Source: Paracoccaceae bacterium
Lineage (GTDB): Bacteria > Pseudomonadota > Alphaproteobacteria > Rhodobacterales > Rhodobacteraceae
Reading direction: 5' to 3'
Length of the DNA: 64,000 nt
Assembly: GCA_014654775.1 (NCBI GenBank)
Contig: JACVZW010000007.1
Span: forward strand, 186,001-250,000
A program made the translations under genes and the position numbers. Under the pieces are notes generated by a model that saw nothing but the letters and a program-made list of their open reading frames with translations, searched no databases and had not been told where the DNA came from. Numbering within the stretch: position 1 is the first letter of the stretch; every line of letters starts with the position of its first letter. Shown here one piece after another: positions 1-8,734 of this stretch.

Positions 1-275
1 TCGCGATTGGTCAGCCGGGCGAGATCCTTGATCGTCTTGGGCCGATCATTCATGCGGATGATGTGCAGCAGCGCGTTCTCCGGCCCCGTGGCCGCCAGAT
101 CGCAGACCGAAGCAAGGCATTCCGACTGCCAGCGACCGAATCCCTCGAAGGTGCGCATCAGGGCGAATTCAAGCTCGGTCGTGTCCACCTCAACGGGACC
201 CTCGGCCAAATGCCAGTGCCAGTCGAGGCCGCGCGTCACACCATCGTTTTGAGTTTGAACATTTTTCCTGGCCAT
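1..275 (-). CDS. MarR-like winged-helix regulator (COG5631 type), 3' end cut off by window edge
   Basis: The gene reads leftward from ATG at 275 and runs off the window, so only about 91 N-terminal residues are visible. The start MARKNVQTQN is followed by a WHWHLAEGP segment and then by ALLHIIRMNDRPKTIKDLAR, which reads like the first helices of a MarR-type winged helix. This layout resembles the COG5631 group of predicted MarR-type regulators. It is divergent from the flavin monooxygenase gene at 392, so it may regulate that gene; this is inferred from position only. The DNA-recognition helix and wing lie outside the window. Confidence 0.7.
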   Translation of the reverse strand, partial: MARKNVQTQNDGVTRGLDWHWHLAEGPVEVDTTELEFALMRTFEGFGRWQSECLASVCDLAATGPENALLHIIRMNDRPKTIKDLARLTNR

Positions 276-319
276 CGCCTTTATCCCCTTCCGGCCCTGA
301 CCATCACCGCAGCGGACCG

Positions 320-356
320 TTGACGCAATTGGAATTTACGATAGACTTTCAACTAT
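320..356 (+). promoter_or_regulatory. Candidate sigma-70 promoter with overlapping ATAG/CTAT dyad
   Basis: TTGACG at 320-325 and TAGACT at 342-347 are separated by 16 bases, a fair -35/-10 pair about 45 bases ahead of the monooxygenase start. ATAG (341-344) and CTAT (353-356) form an inverted repeat overlapping the -10 region, the usual position for a MarR-type operator. The stretch is clearly AT-richer than its surroundings. Its role is inferred. Confidence 0.4.
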
Positions 357-391
357 AAAATACCACCAAAACTCCAACAGGGACATCCGAC

Positions 392-1483
392 ATGCCGCAA
401 CACCCGATGCTCTCGGGCGATCATTTTCGCCTTGGCACCTTTTCCACCAACTGCTCGTCTGGGATGACCCCAACGAAGGCGCCCGAACGGTGGAACAACT
501 CTTGGGACAACAACCTGAAACTGGCCCAGATGCTGGATGAGGCGGGGATCGACTTCATGCTGCCCATCGCGCGGTGGATCGGTTACGGCGGCGAGACGGA
601 TTTCCACGGCGGCGTGCTTGAGACGATGACATGGGCGGCAGGTCTGTTGGCCGCGACGAAGAACATCGCCGTCTTCGCCACCATCCACACCGCGGCCAAC
701 CATCCCGTCGTCGTGGCCAAACAGATGGCCACCATCGACCAGATCGGCCATGGCCGCGCGGGGCTGAACGTCGTGGCAGGCTGGAACAAACCTGAATACG
801 AAGCCTTGGGCCTGACCCTGCCCGATGATCACGAAACCCGCTACGCCTATGCGCAGGAATGGTTCGATCTTGTCCGCAAGCTTTGGACGTCGGACGATCA
901 TTTCGACTGGGACGGCACCTATTTCAAGGCCAAGCGCGTGAAGGGCGACCCCAAGCCGATCCGCGGATCGGTCCCGATCATCAATGCCGCAGGCAGCCCG
1001 CAGGGCCGCGGCTTCGCCACAGACAATGCGAATTTCCTGTTCACCCCCGCCATCGACCTTGACCGATCGAAGGCCGAGATCGCGGATCTGAAGGCACAGG
1101 CAAGGGCCAAGGGGCGCGAGGTGAACGTGCTGACCTTCTCCCACGTCATCTGCCGCCCGACCGAGGCCGAGGCGCAGGCCTTCGCCGATTACACCGCCGT
1201 GCAGAATGCGGATACCGACGCGGTGGACAATCTGGTGCGGCTGCAATTCGCCCATGCTCACAGCTTCCCCCATGACCTCTTGGCGCAGATCAAGCACCTC
1301 TTCGCGCTGGGGCATGGCGGATTTCCCCTGATCGGGACGCCCGATCAAGTGGCGGAAGGAATCCTGAAACTGCATGCGACCGGCTTTGCGGGAACCACGC
1401 TTTCCTTTGTCGACTACGTGGAGGAATTCCCCTACTTCCGCGATACGGTTCTGCCGAAGCTTGCCGCAGCAGGGATCAGGTAA
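392..1483 (+). CDS. LLM-class flavin-dependent monooxygenase (luciferase-like, RutA/NtaA type)
   Basis: This is a 363-residue TIM-barrel-type bacterial luciferase-like oxidoreductase. These enzymes use reduced flavin from a partner reductase plus O2 to oxidise small organic substrates. Supporting segments are the early SGMTP.KAPERWNNSW region, IARWIGYGG near residue 60 and GRAGLNVVAGW near residue 120; the last is a hallmark of the RutA/NtaA/DszA subgroup. The start ATG follows an AGGGA-type ribosome site. A flavin reductase gene begins 10 bases after the stop, so the two probably work as a two-component system. The substrate cannot be read from the sequence; pyrimidine, sulfur or N-alkyl compounds are all possible for this subgroup. 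Confidence 0.85.
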   Translation: MPQHPMLSGDHFRLGTFSTNCSSGMTPTKAPERWNNSWDNNLKLAQMLDEAGIDFMLPIARWIGYGGETDFHGGVLETMTWAAGLLAATKNIAVFATIHTAANHPVVVAKQMATIDQIGHGRAGLNVVAGWNKPEYEALGLTLPDDHETRYAYAQEWFDLVRKLWTSDDHFDWDGTYFKAKRVKGDPKPIRGSVPIINAAGSPQGRGFATDNANFLFTPAIDLDRSKAEIADLKAQARAKGREVNVLTFSHVICRPTEAEAQAFADYTAVQNADTDAVDNLVRLQFAHAHSFPHDLLAQIKHLFALGHGGFPLIGTPDQVAEGILKLHATGFAGTTLSFVDYVEEFPYFRDTVLPKLAAAGIR

Positions 1484-1493
1484 GGGGTTGACC

Positions 1494-1985
1494 ATGGCCG
1501 AAGAACCGACCGGGAAGGGCTTTCGCGACGCGATGCGCGCCTTCGTGGGCAATTGCAGCGTCATCACCGTGGGCGACGGCGAGGAAGCCTCGGGCCTTGT
1601 CGTGACTTCGGCCATTTCGTTGTCGGCGGACCCGCCGCTTCTTCTGGCCTGCGTGAACCGCACCGCCTCCAGCCATCCTCTTTTGGTGAAGTATGGCCGG
1701 TTCGGTTGGTCCTCGCTCGGGGCGGCGCATCAGGCCGTGGCAGAGCGGTTCTCGGGCTTCGGCGGGGTGAAGGGGGCGGCGCGCTATGAGGGGGCAGACT
1801 GGGAAACCGCCGTCACCGGCGCGCGGCTTCTGAAGGGCGCCCCGGCTGCCTTCGACTGCACGGTGGAGGAGATGATCGACCGCGCCACCCACTCGATCCT
1901 AATCGGCCGGGTGCGGGCCATCCGCACCACGCCCGATGCGGGCGCGCTGATCTACTGGAACGGCGGCTATCGCAGCCTGACGTGA
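1494..1985 (+). CDS. Flavin reductase (FMN-binding split-barrel family)
   Basis: This 163-residue protein is likely the NAD(P)H:flavin oxidoreductase that supplies reduced flavin to the monooxygenase 10 bases upstream. The segments FRDAMRAFVGNCSVITV, GLVVTSAISLSADPPLLLACVNR and SSHPLL are typical of the flavin-reductase-like (HpaC/RutF) split-barrel fold. Longer in-frame upstream starts exist inside the monooxygenase gene. ATG 1494 was chosen because it follows the monooxygenase stop and begins right before the conserved domain. A small hairpin and the convergent iorB gene follow. Confidence 0.85.
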   Translation: MAEEPTGKGFRDAMRAFVGNCSVITVGDGEEASGLVVTSAISLSADPPLLLACVNRTASSHPLLVKYGRFGWSSLGAAHQAVAERFSGFGGVKGAARYEGADWETAVTGARLLKGAPAAFDCTVEEMIDRATHSILIGRVRAIRTTPDAGALIYWNGGYRSLT

Positions 1986-1990
1986 AGGCA

Positions 1991-2006
1991 GGGGGCTGAC
2001 GCCCCC
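1991..2006. terminator. Small GC hairpin between convergent genes
   Basis: GGGGGC-TGAC-GCCCCC forms a perfect 6-bp stem with a 4-base loop, 5 bases after the flavin reductase stop. No T-run follows, so it is at best a weak or Rho-assisted terminator between this operon and convergent iorB. Confidence 0.35.
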
Positions 2007-2048
2007 GCCACCCGTTCCGCGCGCTTGCGTCAAAGGGGCCGGGAGCGA

Positions 2049-3611
2049 TCAGGCAAAGCTCTCGACAGTCTTGATCGCCCCGTCCAGCGCCTTGCCTTCC
2101 TCGTCCTTCAGCGCCGCCTCGCGCAGGCGGCGGCACCAGTCGGCGGCATCCTCGCGCGCGGCGATGCGCAGGGTCGCTGTAACCACCCGGTCGAATTTCG
2201 ACTGACCCCGCGCATGGGTGTCGGAATAGCCCTTGATCAGGCGTCGGCAGCGGATCAGTTCCACCCCCAGATCGTAATTCCGCCCCGCCTGTGCCAGCGC
2301 CGTTTGCAGCCAGCGGTCCAGATGCGCCACCTCCTGCGCGTGGCGCAGCGTGCGCCGCCGCCAGCCCTTCATCCCGCCCAGCACATGCAGGACAAGGAAA
2401 GCGGGCAAGCTGTCGGTCCGCAGCCGCCGCCCCTTGTTGAACCACCGATCCAGCCGCGCCATCCATTTCGGATCACGCTCCAGCCGCGCGCCAAGGCGGG
2501 CGGGGAACATTCCCACCACCTCTTCCGCCCGCGGATGGAAGAATTCGGTCAGGTGCAGGACATTGGCCTCTTTCACCCGCATTTCCTGACGGATGCGGTC
2601 AAAGCGCCGCCCCCGGGTCTTTAGGTCGGCCACGCGGATGATGTCGTCATAGGCCATGGCATTGGCGATGTGCTTGGCCGCCTCGCGCGACAGCGTCCAG
2701 CCCTGTGCCGCCGCGTCCTGCGCCATGACGCCTGCCAGTCGGCCCAGATACTCCACCCCATAGGCAAGGTCCTGAAACTCGACGACCTTCCGCAACCCCG
2801 GCAGCGCCATCCCGGCGACGGGCTCGGGCAAGGCTGCAACCCGTGCCGCCAGCCGATCCCATTCCGCCAGCAGCCGCGCCGGACCCCGCGCCTTCGCGAC
2901 AGGCTTCGCCTCAGTCGCCGTCGCAACCGCCCCCGGCGGATCGGCCGCCAGATCATGGGCCGCCGCGAAGGCGCGCAGCGACCCCTCCACCCCCTTGCCA
3001 CTTGCCCTGATCGCCGCCTCAAAGGCCGCGCGCGGGAAGGGCAGCACCCCTGCCCCCGCCAAGGCCCCGAAGAGAGAGGCCGAAATCACCGACCCGTTCG
3101 CCACCGCCAGCGCATCGAAATCCGCCGCAATCACCCGCCGCGCCGCGACCTCCGCCGCCGCCATCACCTCGTCTGACGAGGCGATGCCATCACCCGGCAC
3201 CATCTTTTCCGACACTGCCAGCGCACGATGGGTGGAGGTGATCAGCGTGGTCCTATCCGGCGTGACGAAGCCGCGCAGGATCGCGCGCCCCGCCTCCATC
3301 ATCTCGGCGGTGATCATGATGTCCACGTCACCCGCCGCAGGCATCAGCGAAAAGACGGGCACCGGATCGCTTGGCCGATGCGGGGCCATCTCAACGTAAT
3401 AGACCGTGGCACCGGTCCGCTGCGCCACGCCTGCAACCGATGTCGCCTGCGCGGCATAACCATTGGCGCGGGCCAAATCCTCGATCCAGCCGGTCAGCAC
3501 GCCGCCGCCCTGCCCGCCCACCGCAAGGATCGCCAGCTTGATGATCCCCGACAGGCGCGGATCGGCGGTCCGCGCCTCCAGTTCGGCACCCAGACGGTCC
3601 TGCAGGGTCAT
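2049..3611 (-). CDS. iorB: Indolepyruvate ferredoxin oxidoreductase, beta-subunit family (with C-terminal DUF6537-like region)
   Basis: This 520-residue protein is the gamma/beta-type subunit partner of IorA (next gene upstream, 4-base ATGA overlap). The pair decarboxylates aryl-pyruvates such as indolepyruvate to aryl-acyl-CoA while reducing ferredoxin. The N-terminal third has the 2-oxoacid oxidoreductase signature AILAVGGQGGGVLTGW (about residues 28-43) and then SVAGVAQRTGATVYYVEM. Classical archaeal IorB is only about 200 residues. The extra C-terminal half, with the FFHPRAEEVVGMFPARLG and GMKGWRRRTLRHAQE regions, matches the long bacterial form carrying a DUF6537-type extension. The tight operon with marR and the FAD enzyme supports a catabolic role. 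Confidence 0.85.
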   Translation of the reverse strand: MTLQDRLGAELEARTADPRLSGIIKLAILAVGGQGGGVLTGWIEDLARANGYAAQATSVAGVAQRTGATVYYVEMAPHRPSDPVPVFSLMPAAGDVDIMITAEMMEAGRAILRGFVTPDRTTLITSTHRALAVSEKMVPGDGIASSDEVMAAAEVAARRVIAADFDALAVANGSVISASLFGALAGAGVLPFPRAAFEAAIRASGKGVEGSLRAFAAAHDLAADPPGAVATATEAKPVAKARGPARLLAEWDRLAARVAALPEPVAGMALPGLRKVVEFQDLAYGVEYLGRLAGVMAQDAAAQGWTLSREAAKHIANAMAYDDIIRVADLKTRGRRFDRIRQEMRVKEANVLHLTEFFHPRAEEVVGMFPARLGARLERDPKWMARLDRWFNKGRRLRTDSLPAFLVLHVLGGMKGWRRRTLRHAQEVAHLDRWLQTALAQAGRNYDLGVELIRCRRLIKGYSDTHARGQSKFDRVVTATLRIAAREDAADWCRRLREAALKDEEGKALDGAIKTVESFA

Positions 3612-5755
3612 GCCGCCCCCTCAAAGGTCAGCCGCCGCGCGGCGCGGCGGGATTGCAGCCAACCGATCACGCGGGTGCGGAAGGCCGCCATCCGCGCCTC
3701 CCACTTCGACGGGTTATGCACCACATCCGCGCGGTAGAAGGACGGGCAGAGCACCGCCGCATCCGCCACCTCGCCGCAGTTTCCGCAGCCCACACAGCTT
3801 TGGTCGATGCTGGCCACCGGATCGTCGCGCAACGGATCGTCCAGCTTTTTCAGTGACAGCGACGGGCAGCCCGACAGGCGGATGCAGGCGTGATCGCCGG
3901 TACAGATATCCTCGTCCACGCCGAAACGGGGGGCCTCCACGCGCCGCCCGTCCTTGATCGCCTTTTGCGTCAGGGGCTTTTCCCGCCGCTGCTTGTTCAG
4001 CATGCATTCGGATGAGGCCACGATCACCTTCGGCCCGGGCGCATCCGTCGTCAGCGCCTCGCGCAGCACGTCGCGCATGCGGGCAACGTCATAGGTGCGG
4101 TCCACCTCGCGCACCCAATCGATCCCGATGCCTTTCAGCGCCTTCGAGATCGGGTGTTTCGTGGCCTTGGTCGGGTTGTCGGCGCGCGAAGACATGATGT
4201 CCTGCCCCCCCGTCGCGGCGGAATAATAGTTGTCCACGATCACCGCCACGCCATCCGATTTGTTGAAGGCCATGTTGGTGAAGGAAGACGACAGCCCGTT
4301 ATGCCAGAACCCGCCATCCCCGATGATCGACACGGGCCGCCGTTCGCCCCCGCCATCGAAGGCCGCATTGGCGGCGGGGCCAAGGCCATAGCCCATGGTC
4401 GCCCCGCCAATCTCGAACGGTGGCAGCGCCGCGAAGAGGTGGCAGCCGATATCTGCGCTGATCTGCAGCTTTCCGGTTTCCCTCTGCACCAGCTTCATCG
4501 CGGCGAAGATCGGCCGTTCCGGGCAGCCCGTGCAAAACCCCGGCGGGCGGATCGGCACGGTCTTCGACAGATCGGGGATCTGCGGCTTGTCCTCATTGGG
4601 CGCGCGCACCAGCGCGGGCAGCATCTGCGGCGCGGCCTCCTTCAGGAAGGCGGTGATCCCGTCCAGCATCACCTGCCCGGTATATTCCCCGGCCATCGGC
4701 AGGATGCCCTTGCCGCGCAGCTTCACCGTGGACCCTGCGCGATAGAGGAAGGTGGTGAGCTGCTGTTCGATGAACTCGGGCTGGCCCTCCTCAATCACCA
4801 GCACCTGATCCTTGCCCTCGCAGAACTCCCGAAACTCCCCCGCCAGCAGCGGATAGGTCACGTTCAGCACGTAAAGCGGGACCTGCGTGTTCCCCCAGAT
4901 ATCCGCCAGCCCCAACCGCTGCAGCGCACGGATGACGCCGTTGTACATGCCCCCTTGCAGCACCAGCCCGACGGGGGCGGTCTTTGGCCCGAAAACCTCG
5001 TTCAAGCCCCGCTCGCGGATGAACTTCTCCGCATTGGGCCAGCGGTTGCGGATCTTGTCCTGCTCATGCGCATAGGACATGGGCGGCAGCACCACGCGGG
5101 CGAAATCTGATTGCGGGTTGGAAAGCGCCTCGCGCACGGTCAGCTTCGGGCGCTGGTTGTCGCGCGTGGCAAAAGACCCCGTCACATGGCAGGACCGGAT
5201 ACGCACCATCAGCATGACGGGGGTATTCGACGCCTCGGACAGTTCAAACCCGTCTTTCACCGCCTTGGTGATCGACGGCAGGTTGGGGCGCGGGTCCAGA
5301 AGCCAGAATTGCGATTTCATGGCAAAGGCATGCGACCGCTCCTGCATGATGGAGGAGCCTTCGCCGTAATCCTCGCCCACGATGATCAGCGCGCCGCCGT
5401 TCACGCCAGAGGAGGCAAGGTTGGCCAAGGCATCCGAGGCGACGTTCACCCCCACCGACCCCTTGAAGGTCACTGCGCCCCGGATCGGGTAATGCACCGA
5501 CGCCGCCAGCATCGCCGCCGCCGCCGCCTCGTTCGCATTGGCCTCAAAACGGATGCCAAGCTCGCCCAGCAATTCCTCGGCATCGGCCAGAACGTCCATC
5601 AGGTGGGAAATCGGCGCGCCCTGATAGCCGCCCACATAGCCCACGCCGTTTTCCAGCAGCGCCTTGGTGATCGCAAGGATGCCCTCGCCGGTGAAGGTGT
5701 CCCCCTCACCCTTGCGCAGATGCGCCACCTCTGCCTTGAAGGACCGTTCGGCCAT
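3608..5755 (-). CDS. iorA: Indolepyruvate ferredoxin oxidoreductase alpha subunit (TPP-dependent)
   Basis: This 715-residue protein is the catalytic subunit that binds thiamine pyrophosphate and forms aryl-acyl-CoA from aryl-pyruvate. An N-terminal pyrimidine-binding domain (GYVGGYQGAPISHLMDVL, NEAAAAAMLAAS) is followed by a transketolase-C-like domain. The TPP-binding core is IGDGGFWHNGL...IVDNYYSAATGGQD (about residues 480-525), preceded by PPGFCTGCPERP. The C-terminal ferredoxin segment has CVGCGNCG...LCPSFY as a normal second cluster. Its first cluster region reads CTGDHACIRLSGCP, with wider spacing than the classical CxxCxxCxxxCP. The downstream marR gene is 3 bases away on the same strand. 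Confidence 0.9.
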   Translation of the reverse strand: MAERSFKAEVAHLRKGEGDTFTGEGILAITKALLENGVGYVGGYQGAPISHLMDVLADAEELLGELGIRFEANANEAAAAAMLAASVHYPIRGAVTFKGSVGVNVASDALANLASSGVNGGALIIVGEDYGEGSSIMQERSHAFAMKSQFWLLDPRPNLPSITKAVKDGFELSEASNTPVMLMVRIRSCHVTGSFATRDNQRPKLTVREALSNPQSDFARVVLPPMSYAHEQDKIRNRWPNAEKFIRERGLNEVFGPKTAPVGLVLQGGMYNGVIRALQRLGLADIWGNTQVPLYVLNVTYPLLAGEFREFCEGKDQVLVIEEGQPEFIEQQLTTFLYRAGSTVKLRGKGILPMAGEYTGQVMLDGITAFLKEAAPQMLPALVRAPNEDKPQIPDLSKTVPIRPPGFCTGCPERPIFAAMKLVQRETGKLQISADIGCHLFAALPPFEIGGATMGYGLGPAANAAFDGGGERRPVSIIGDGGFWHNGLSSSFTNMAFNKSDGVAVIVDNYYSAATGGQDIMSSRADNPTKATKHPISKALKGIGIDWVREVDRTYDVARMRDVLREALTTDAPGPKVIVASSECMLNKQRREKPLTQKAIKDGRRVEAPRFGVDEDICTGDHACIRLSGCPSLSLKKLDDPLRDDPVASIDQSCVGCGNCGEVADAAVLCPSFYRADVVHNPSKWEARMAAFRTRVIGWLQSRRAARRLTFEGAA

Positions 5756-5758
5756 GGA

Positions 5759-6247
5759 TCAAATCTCGTGCTTGCGGATATTGGTCAGCATCTTCTGCAG
5801 CGTGGCCACGAAGGCCCGCCGCTCCTCTTCGGGGATGCCCCTGAACATGCGCGCCTGCGCCTCGACCATCCGGGGCCAGAGCGTTTCGAAGGTCGTGCGT
5901 CCGGCTTCGGTGATGAAGACCCGCGTCGCACGGCTGTCGGCGGCATCCGCCTCGCGCCGGATCAGCCCGTCGCCTGCCAATTGGTCCAGCGCGCGGGACA
6001 GTGTCGATTGCTCGACCACCGAATAGACCGCCAGTTCGCGGATCAGCGGCCCTTCGATCACCGACAGCACGGCCAAGGCACGCATCTTGGGCGTGGTCAG
6101 GCCCAGCCCCGCCATCTCGTCGCGCAGGCTCGCATTGTACCGCCCCATGATGCGGTTCATCAGGTAGGGCGCATAATTGGTCAGCCCTATCTCGCCCAGA
6201 CGCGGCAGGGCAGCGGGCGGTCTGTCGGGGGGCGATTGATCCGTCAT
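5759..6247 (-). CDS. MarR-family transcriptional regulator
   Basis: This 162-residue protein has the MarR winged-helix layout. GLTTPKMRALAVLSVIEGPLIRELAVYSVVEQSTLSRALDQL forms the helix-turn-helix (about residues 48-90), and DAADSRATRVFITEAGR forms the wing (about 97-114). It lies between the FAD enzyme gene (4-base overlap with its end) and iorA (3-base gap), so it is co-transcribed with the genes it probably controls. MarR proteins usually respond to aromatic ligands. The AT-rich dyad at 8687-8706 in the only divergent promoter of the cluster is the best candidate operator; this is inferred. Confidence 0.9.
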   Translation of the reverse strand: MTDQSPPDRPPAALPRLGEIGLTNYAPYLMNRIMGRYNASLRDEMAGLGLTTPKMRALAVLSVIEGPLIRELAVYSVVEQSTLSRALDQLAGDGLIRREADAADSRATRVFITEAGRTTFETLWPRMVEAQARMFRGIPEEERRAFVATLQKMLTNIRKHEI

Positions 6248-7809
6248 GCGCCCAAGGCCTTTGCCGCAAGAAAGCCCGACCCGCCGCCCAGTCCCGGGCC
6301 GGGATGGGTGGAAGCCCCGATGTGACGCAAGCCCCGCACCAGCCCGGTGCCATTGGTGGAATGGGCATAGGGGCGGAAGATGAAGAACTGGTCCAGCGTG
6401 CAGAGGCCGCCATAGGGATCGCCGCCCACGAGGTTGACGTTCATCCGTTCAAGGTCCGCAGGCGAATAGGCCCGCCGCGCCAGTTTGATGGCGCTGAAAT
6501 CCTTCATGTGGCGCGCAAGGATCACCTCGATCCGGTCCGCGAATGCCTCGCGCACGGCCTCGGACCATGTCCCGTCGGTCACGATCTCGCCCGCCGCATC
6601 GCCCTTCACCACGCGCGGCGCATCGGGAATCTGCAGCCAGAGGATCGCCTTCCCATCCGGGCATCGCGACGGGTCCAGCCGATGGGGTTGGCCCACGCAG
6701 ATCGTGGGAACGGCGGGCAGCATCCCCCGCTCCGCCTCATTCGACGCCTTGGAGACGCTGTCGATCCCATCCGCCAGATGGATCAGCGCCACCTCGTCCA
6801 GTCCGGGAGAAAGCCATTCGGGATGCCGGTCCAGCGCATAGTGCAACTGGAAATTCCCCCGGCCATGCCGGAAGGCCTTTGCCGCTGACTGATCCTCCGG
6901 AATGTTCACATCGCGCAGCAGCCGCCCCTGCAACTGTCCCGGCGCGACCGAAGCGAGAACCGACCCACAGGCGATCTCCTCCCCGCCCACCAGCGCCACG
7001 CCGCGCACGCGACCATCCTGCACGATGATCCGGTCCACATCGGCGTTGCAGCGGATTTCCCCACCTTTCTCGGTGATCAGCGCACGGAAGGCCGCGACCC
7101 CCGCCCCCGATCCACCCTTCACGACGGGCGCGCCCGCCGCCTCCAGCGCGAAGGCGATCACCTTGCCCATTTGGCCGGAATAGGTGGACTCGGGCGTCAG
7201 CCCGCAATGCAGAACCCAAGGCGCATAAAGCGCCTGCACATCGGGCGACGCATAGGTCGTCTCCAGCCACCCTCGGCCGGGCACCAGCGCGCGGCCAAAC
7301 CAGGCCGCCAGCCCGCGCAGGCCGCGCTTCCGCACCTGCGCCCACAGCAGCTTGGCTGTTGGCCAAGACCACAGCGCCCCCCCGAGCAACGCGAAGAGGA
7401 AGGGCGCATCCGCCTCCACCCCGCCAACGTCGCGGGCATGGGCATCGCCATCCCCCGCCGCCAGCGCGTTGAAGGCCGCCACATTCTTCGCCCGGTCCAT
7501 GGTCAGCACCAGCGCACTGCCATCCGGCCGCAGCACAGCGGTCGGATGGGGCGTATGGGCATAGTCGAACCCGTGCCGGGCAAGGTGGGGGCCAAGCGCG
7601 GCCCCCGCAGGGGATGTCATGAACAACACCCATGTCGCCGCCATCACATCATGCTTGAACCCGGGGAGCGTGACCTCTTCCGTGCGCAGGCACCCGCCCG
7701 GAACCGCCTCGCGCTCCAGCAGCAGCACGCGGTCGCCCTTCAGCGACAGCATCGCCCCCGCCACCAACGCGTTGATCCCAGTTCCGATGATGATGTGATC
7801 AGGCCGCAC
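6244..7809 (-). CDS. NAD(P)/FAD-dependent oxidoreductase, phytoene-desaturase-like (copy 1)
   Basis: This 521-residue flavoprotein starts with a Rossmann dinucleotide fold (IIIGTGINALVAGAMLSLKGDRVLLLERE) and continues PGGCLRTEEVTLPGFKHDVMA. That pattern belongs to the amine-oxidase/phytoene-desaturase superfamily. The C-terminal FAD-contact region GLRHIGASTHPGPGLGGGSG is also present. It overlaps marR by 4 bases and follows the cyclase gene by 3 bases. A second, similar enzyme lies divergently at 8735, so the island encodes two related but distinct flavoenzymes. No carotenoid genes are nearby, and a role on an acyl-CoA or an aromatic intermediate is more likely than carotenoid desaturation; this is inference. 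Confidence 0.8.
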   Translation of the reverse strand: MRPDHIIIGTGINALVAGAMLSLKGDRVLLLEREAVPGGCLRTEEVTLPGFKHDVMAATWVLFMTSPAGAALGPHLARHGFDYAHTPHPTAVLRPDGSALVLTMDRAKNVAAFNALAAGDGDAHARDVGGVEADAPFLFALLGGALWSWPTAKLLWAQVRKRGLRGLAAWFGRALVPGRGWLETTYASPDVQALYAPWVLHCGLTPESTYSGQMGKVIAFALEAAGAPVVKGGSGAGVAAFRALITEKGGEIRCNADVDRIIVQDGRVRGVALVGGEEIACGSVLASVAPGQLQGRLLRDVNIPEDQSAAKAFRHGRGNFQLHYALDRHPEWLSPGLDEVALIHLADGIDSVSKASNEAERGMLPAVPTICVGQPHRLDPSRCPDGKAILWLQIPDAPRVVKGDAAGEIVTDGTWSEAVREAFADRIEVILARHMKDFSAIKLARRAYSPADLERMNVNLVGGDPYGGLCTLDQFFIFRPYAHSTNGTGLVRGLRHIGASTHPGPGLGGGSGFLAAKALGA

Positions 7810-7812
7810 GGA

Positions 7813-8610
7813 TCAGCCCTTCGGCACCAGCGCCAGCGCCCGGATGGGCGAGCCTGTCCCCTGCTTGATCTTCAGAGGCGCCGCGATCAGGATCGCCCCC
7901 TTGGCGGGCAGCTTGTCCAGATTGGCCAGCGAGGCCAGACCGAAACAGTTGTGCTTGTGCAGCAGGTTATGCGCCGGGAAGGGCGGCGTCATTCCGCCCG
8001 CCTGCCCTGCATCCGTCCCGATGCACTGGCTGCCCCAGCCGACGATGCCCTTCTCCAGCAGATACTGGATGACCTCCGCAGTCGGCCCCGGCGTGTGCGG
8101 CCCGGTCTCATTGGCGTTCAGGAACAGCGCCTCGTCATGCGCGCGCTTGTCCCAGTCCGACCGCAGGACGACCCATTCACCCTTGCCGATCGCGCCGTGC
8201 TTGGCCTCCCATGCTTTCACATGGTCGATGGTAAGCAGAAAATCCGGGTTCGCCGCGCATTCCGCGCTGAAATCCAGCACGTTCACCGGGGCCACCAGAC
8301 GCTGCACATCCAGCGTGTCGGTATAGCCGTCGGCGTAATCCTTGCCGGTGATCCAGTGATGCGGCGCGTCGAAATGGGTGCCCGAATGCTCGCCCAGTTC
8401 CAGCCAGTTCCACGCCCAGAAGGGGCCGTCCTGGTCATATTCGCTGATACGGTGGATCTTGATCGGCGGCGTGTCCTTGGCAAAATCCGGCGGCAGTTTC
8501 AGCAGCGGCGTCTCCGGGCCCAGCACGCCCGAGCAATCCACCACTTCGATCCCGCCCGAGGCGAGCATGCCCGCCAAGGATGAAAGCACGCTTGCAGAGG
8601 TCATCGTCAT
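7813..8610 (-). CDS. Cyclase-family metal hydrolase (kynurenine-formamidase-like)
   Basis: This 265-residue protein belongs to the cyclase/arylformamidase (KynB-like) family of metal-dependent amidohydrolases. The diagnostic metal site HSGTHFDAPHHW lies near residues 75-86, and the GWGSQCIGTDAGQ region follows. Family members hydrolyse N-formylkynurenine, isatin or cyclic amides. An isatin hydrolase-like role would fit with indolepyruvate oxidoreductase next door, but the sequence does not prove it. It is the first gene of the leftward operon cyclase-FAD enzyme-marR-iorA-iorB, with gaps of 3 bases or small overlaps throughout. Confidence 0.85.
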   Translation of the reverse strand: MTMTSASVLSSLAGMLASGGIEVVDCSGVLGPETPLLKLPPDFAKDTPPIKIHRISEYDQDGPFWAWNWLELGEHSGTHFDAPHHWITGKDYADGYTDTLDVQRLVAPVNVLDFSAECAANPDFLLTIDHVKAWEAKHGAIGKGEWVVLRSDWDKRAHDEALFLNANETGPHTPGPTAEVIQYLLEKGIVGWGSQCIGTDAGQAGGMTPPFPAHNLLHKHNCFGLASLANLDKLPAKGAILIAAPLKIKQGTGSPIRALALVPKG

Positions 8611-8686
8611 CTCCCTGTTGGCCGGTCATTTCCGGCAATACCCCGCGCCGGTTCATGTCCCGGTCGTCCGGAATCATGCTAGACAG

Positions 8687-8706
8687 ATTTAAATGCATTT
8701 GCAAAT
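8687..8706. promoter_or_regulatory. AT-rich dyad in divergent promoter, candidate MarR operator
   Basis: This 20-base stretch contains three nested palindromes: ATTTAAAT, AAATGCATTT and ATTTGCAAAT. It sits between the divergent starts at 8610 and 8735 and stands out sharply against GC-rich surroundings. MarR proteins typically bind AT-rich dyads of 16-20 bases. The link to the MarR gene at 5759-6247 is inferred from position and symmetry. Confidence 0.45.
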
Positions 8707-8734
8707 ATCCCTGCGTCAATCTGGCGGGGAGAGC

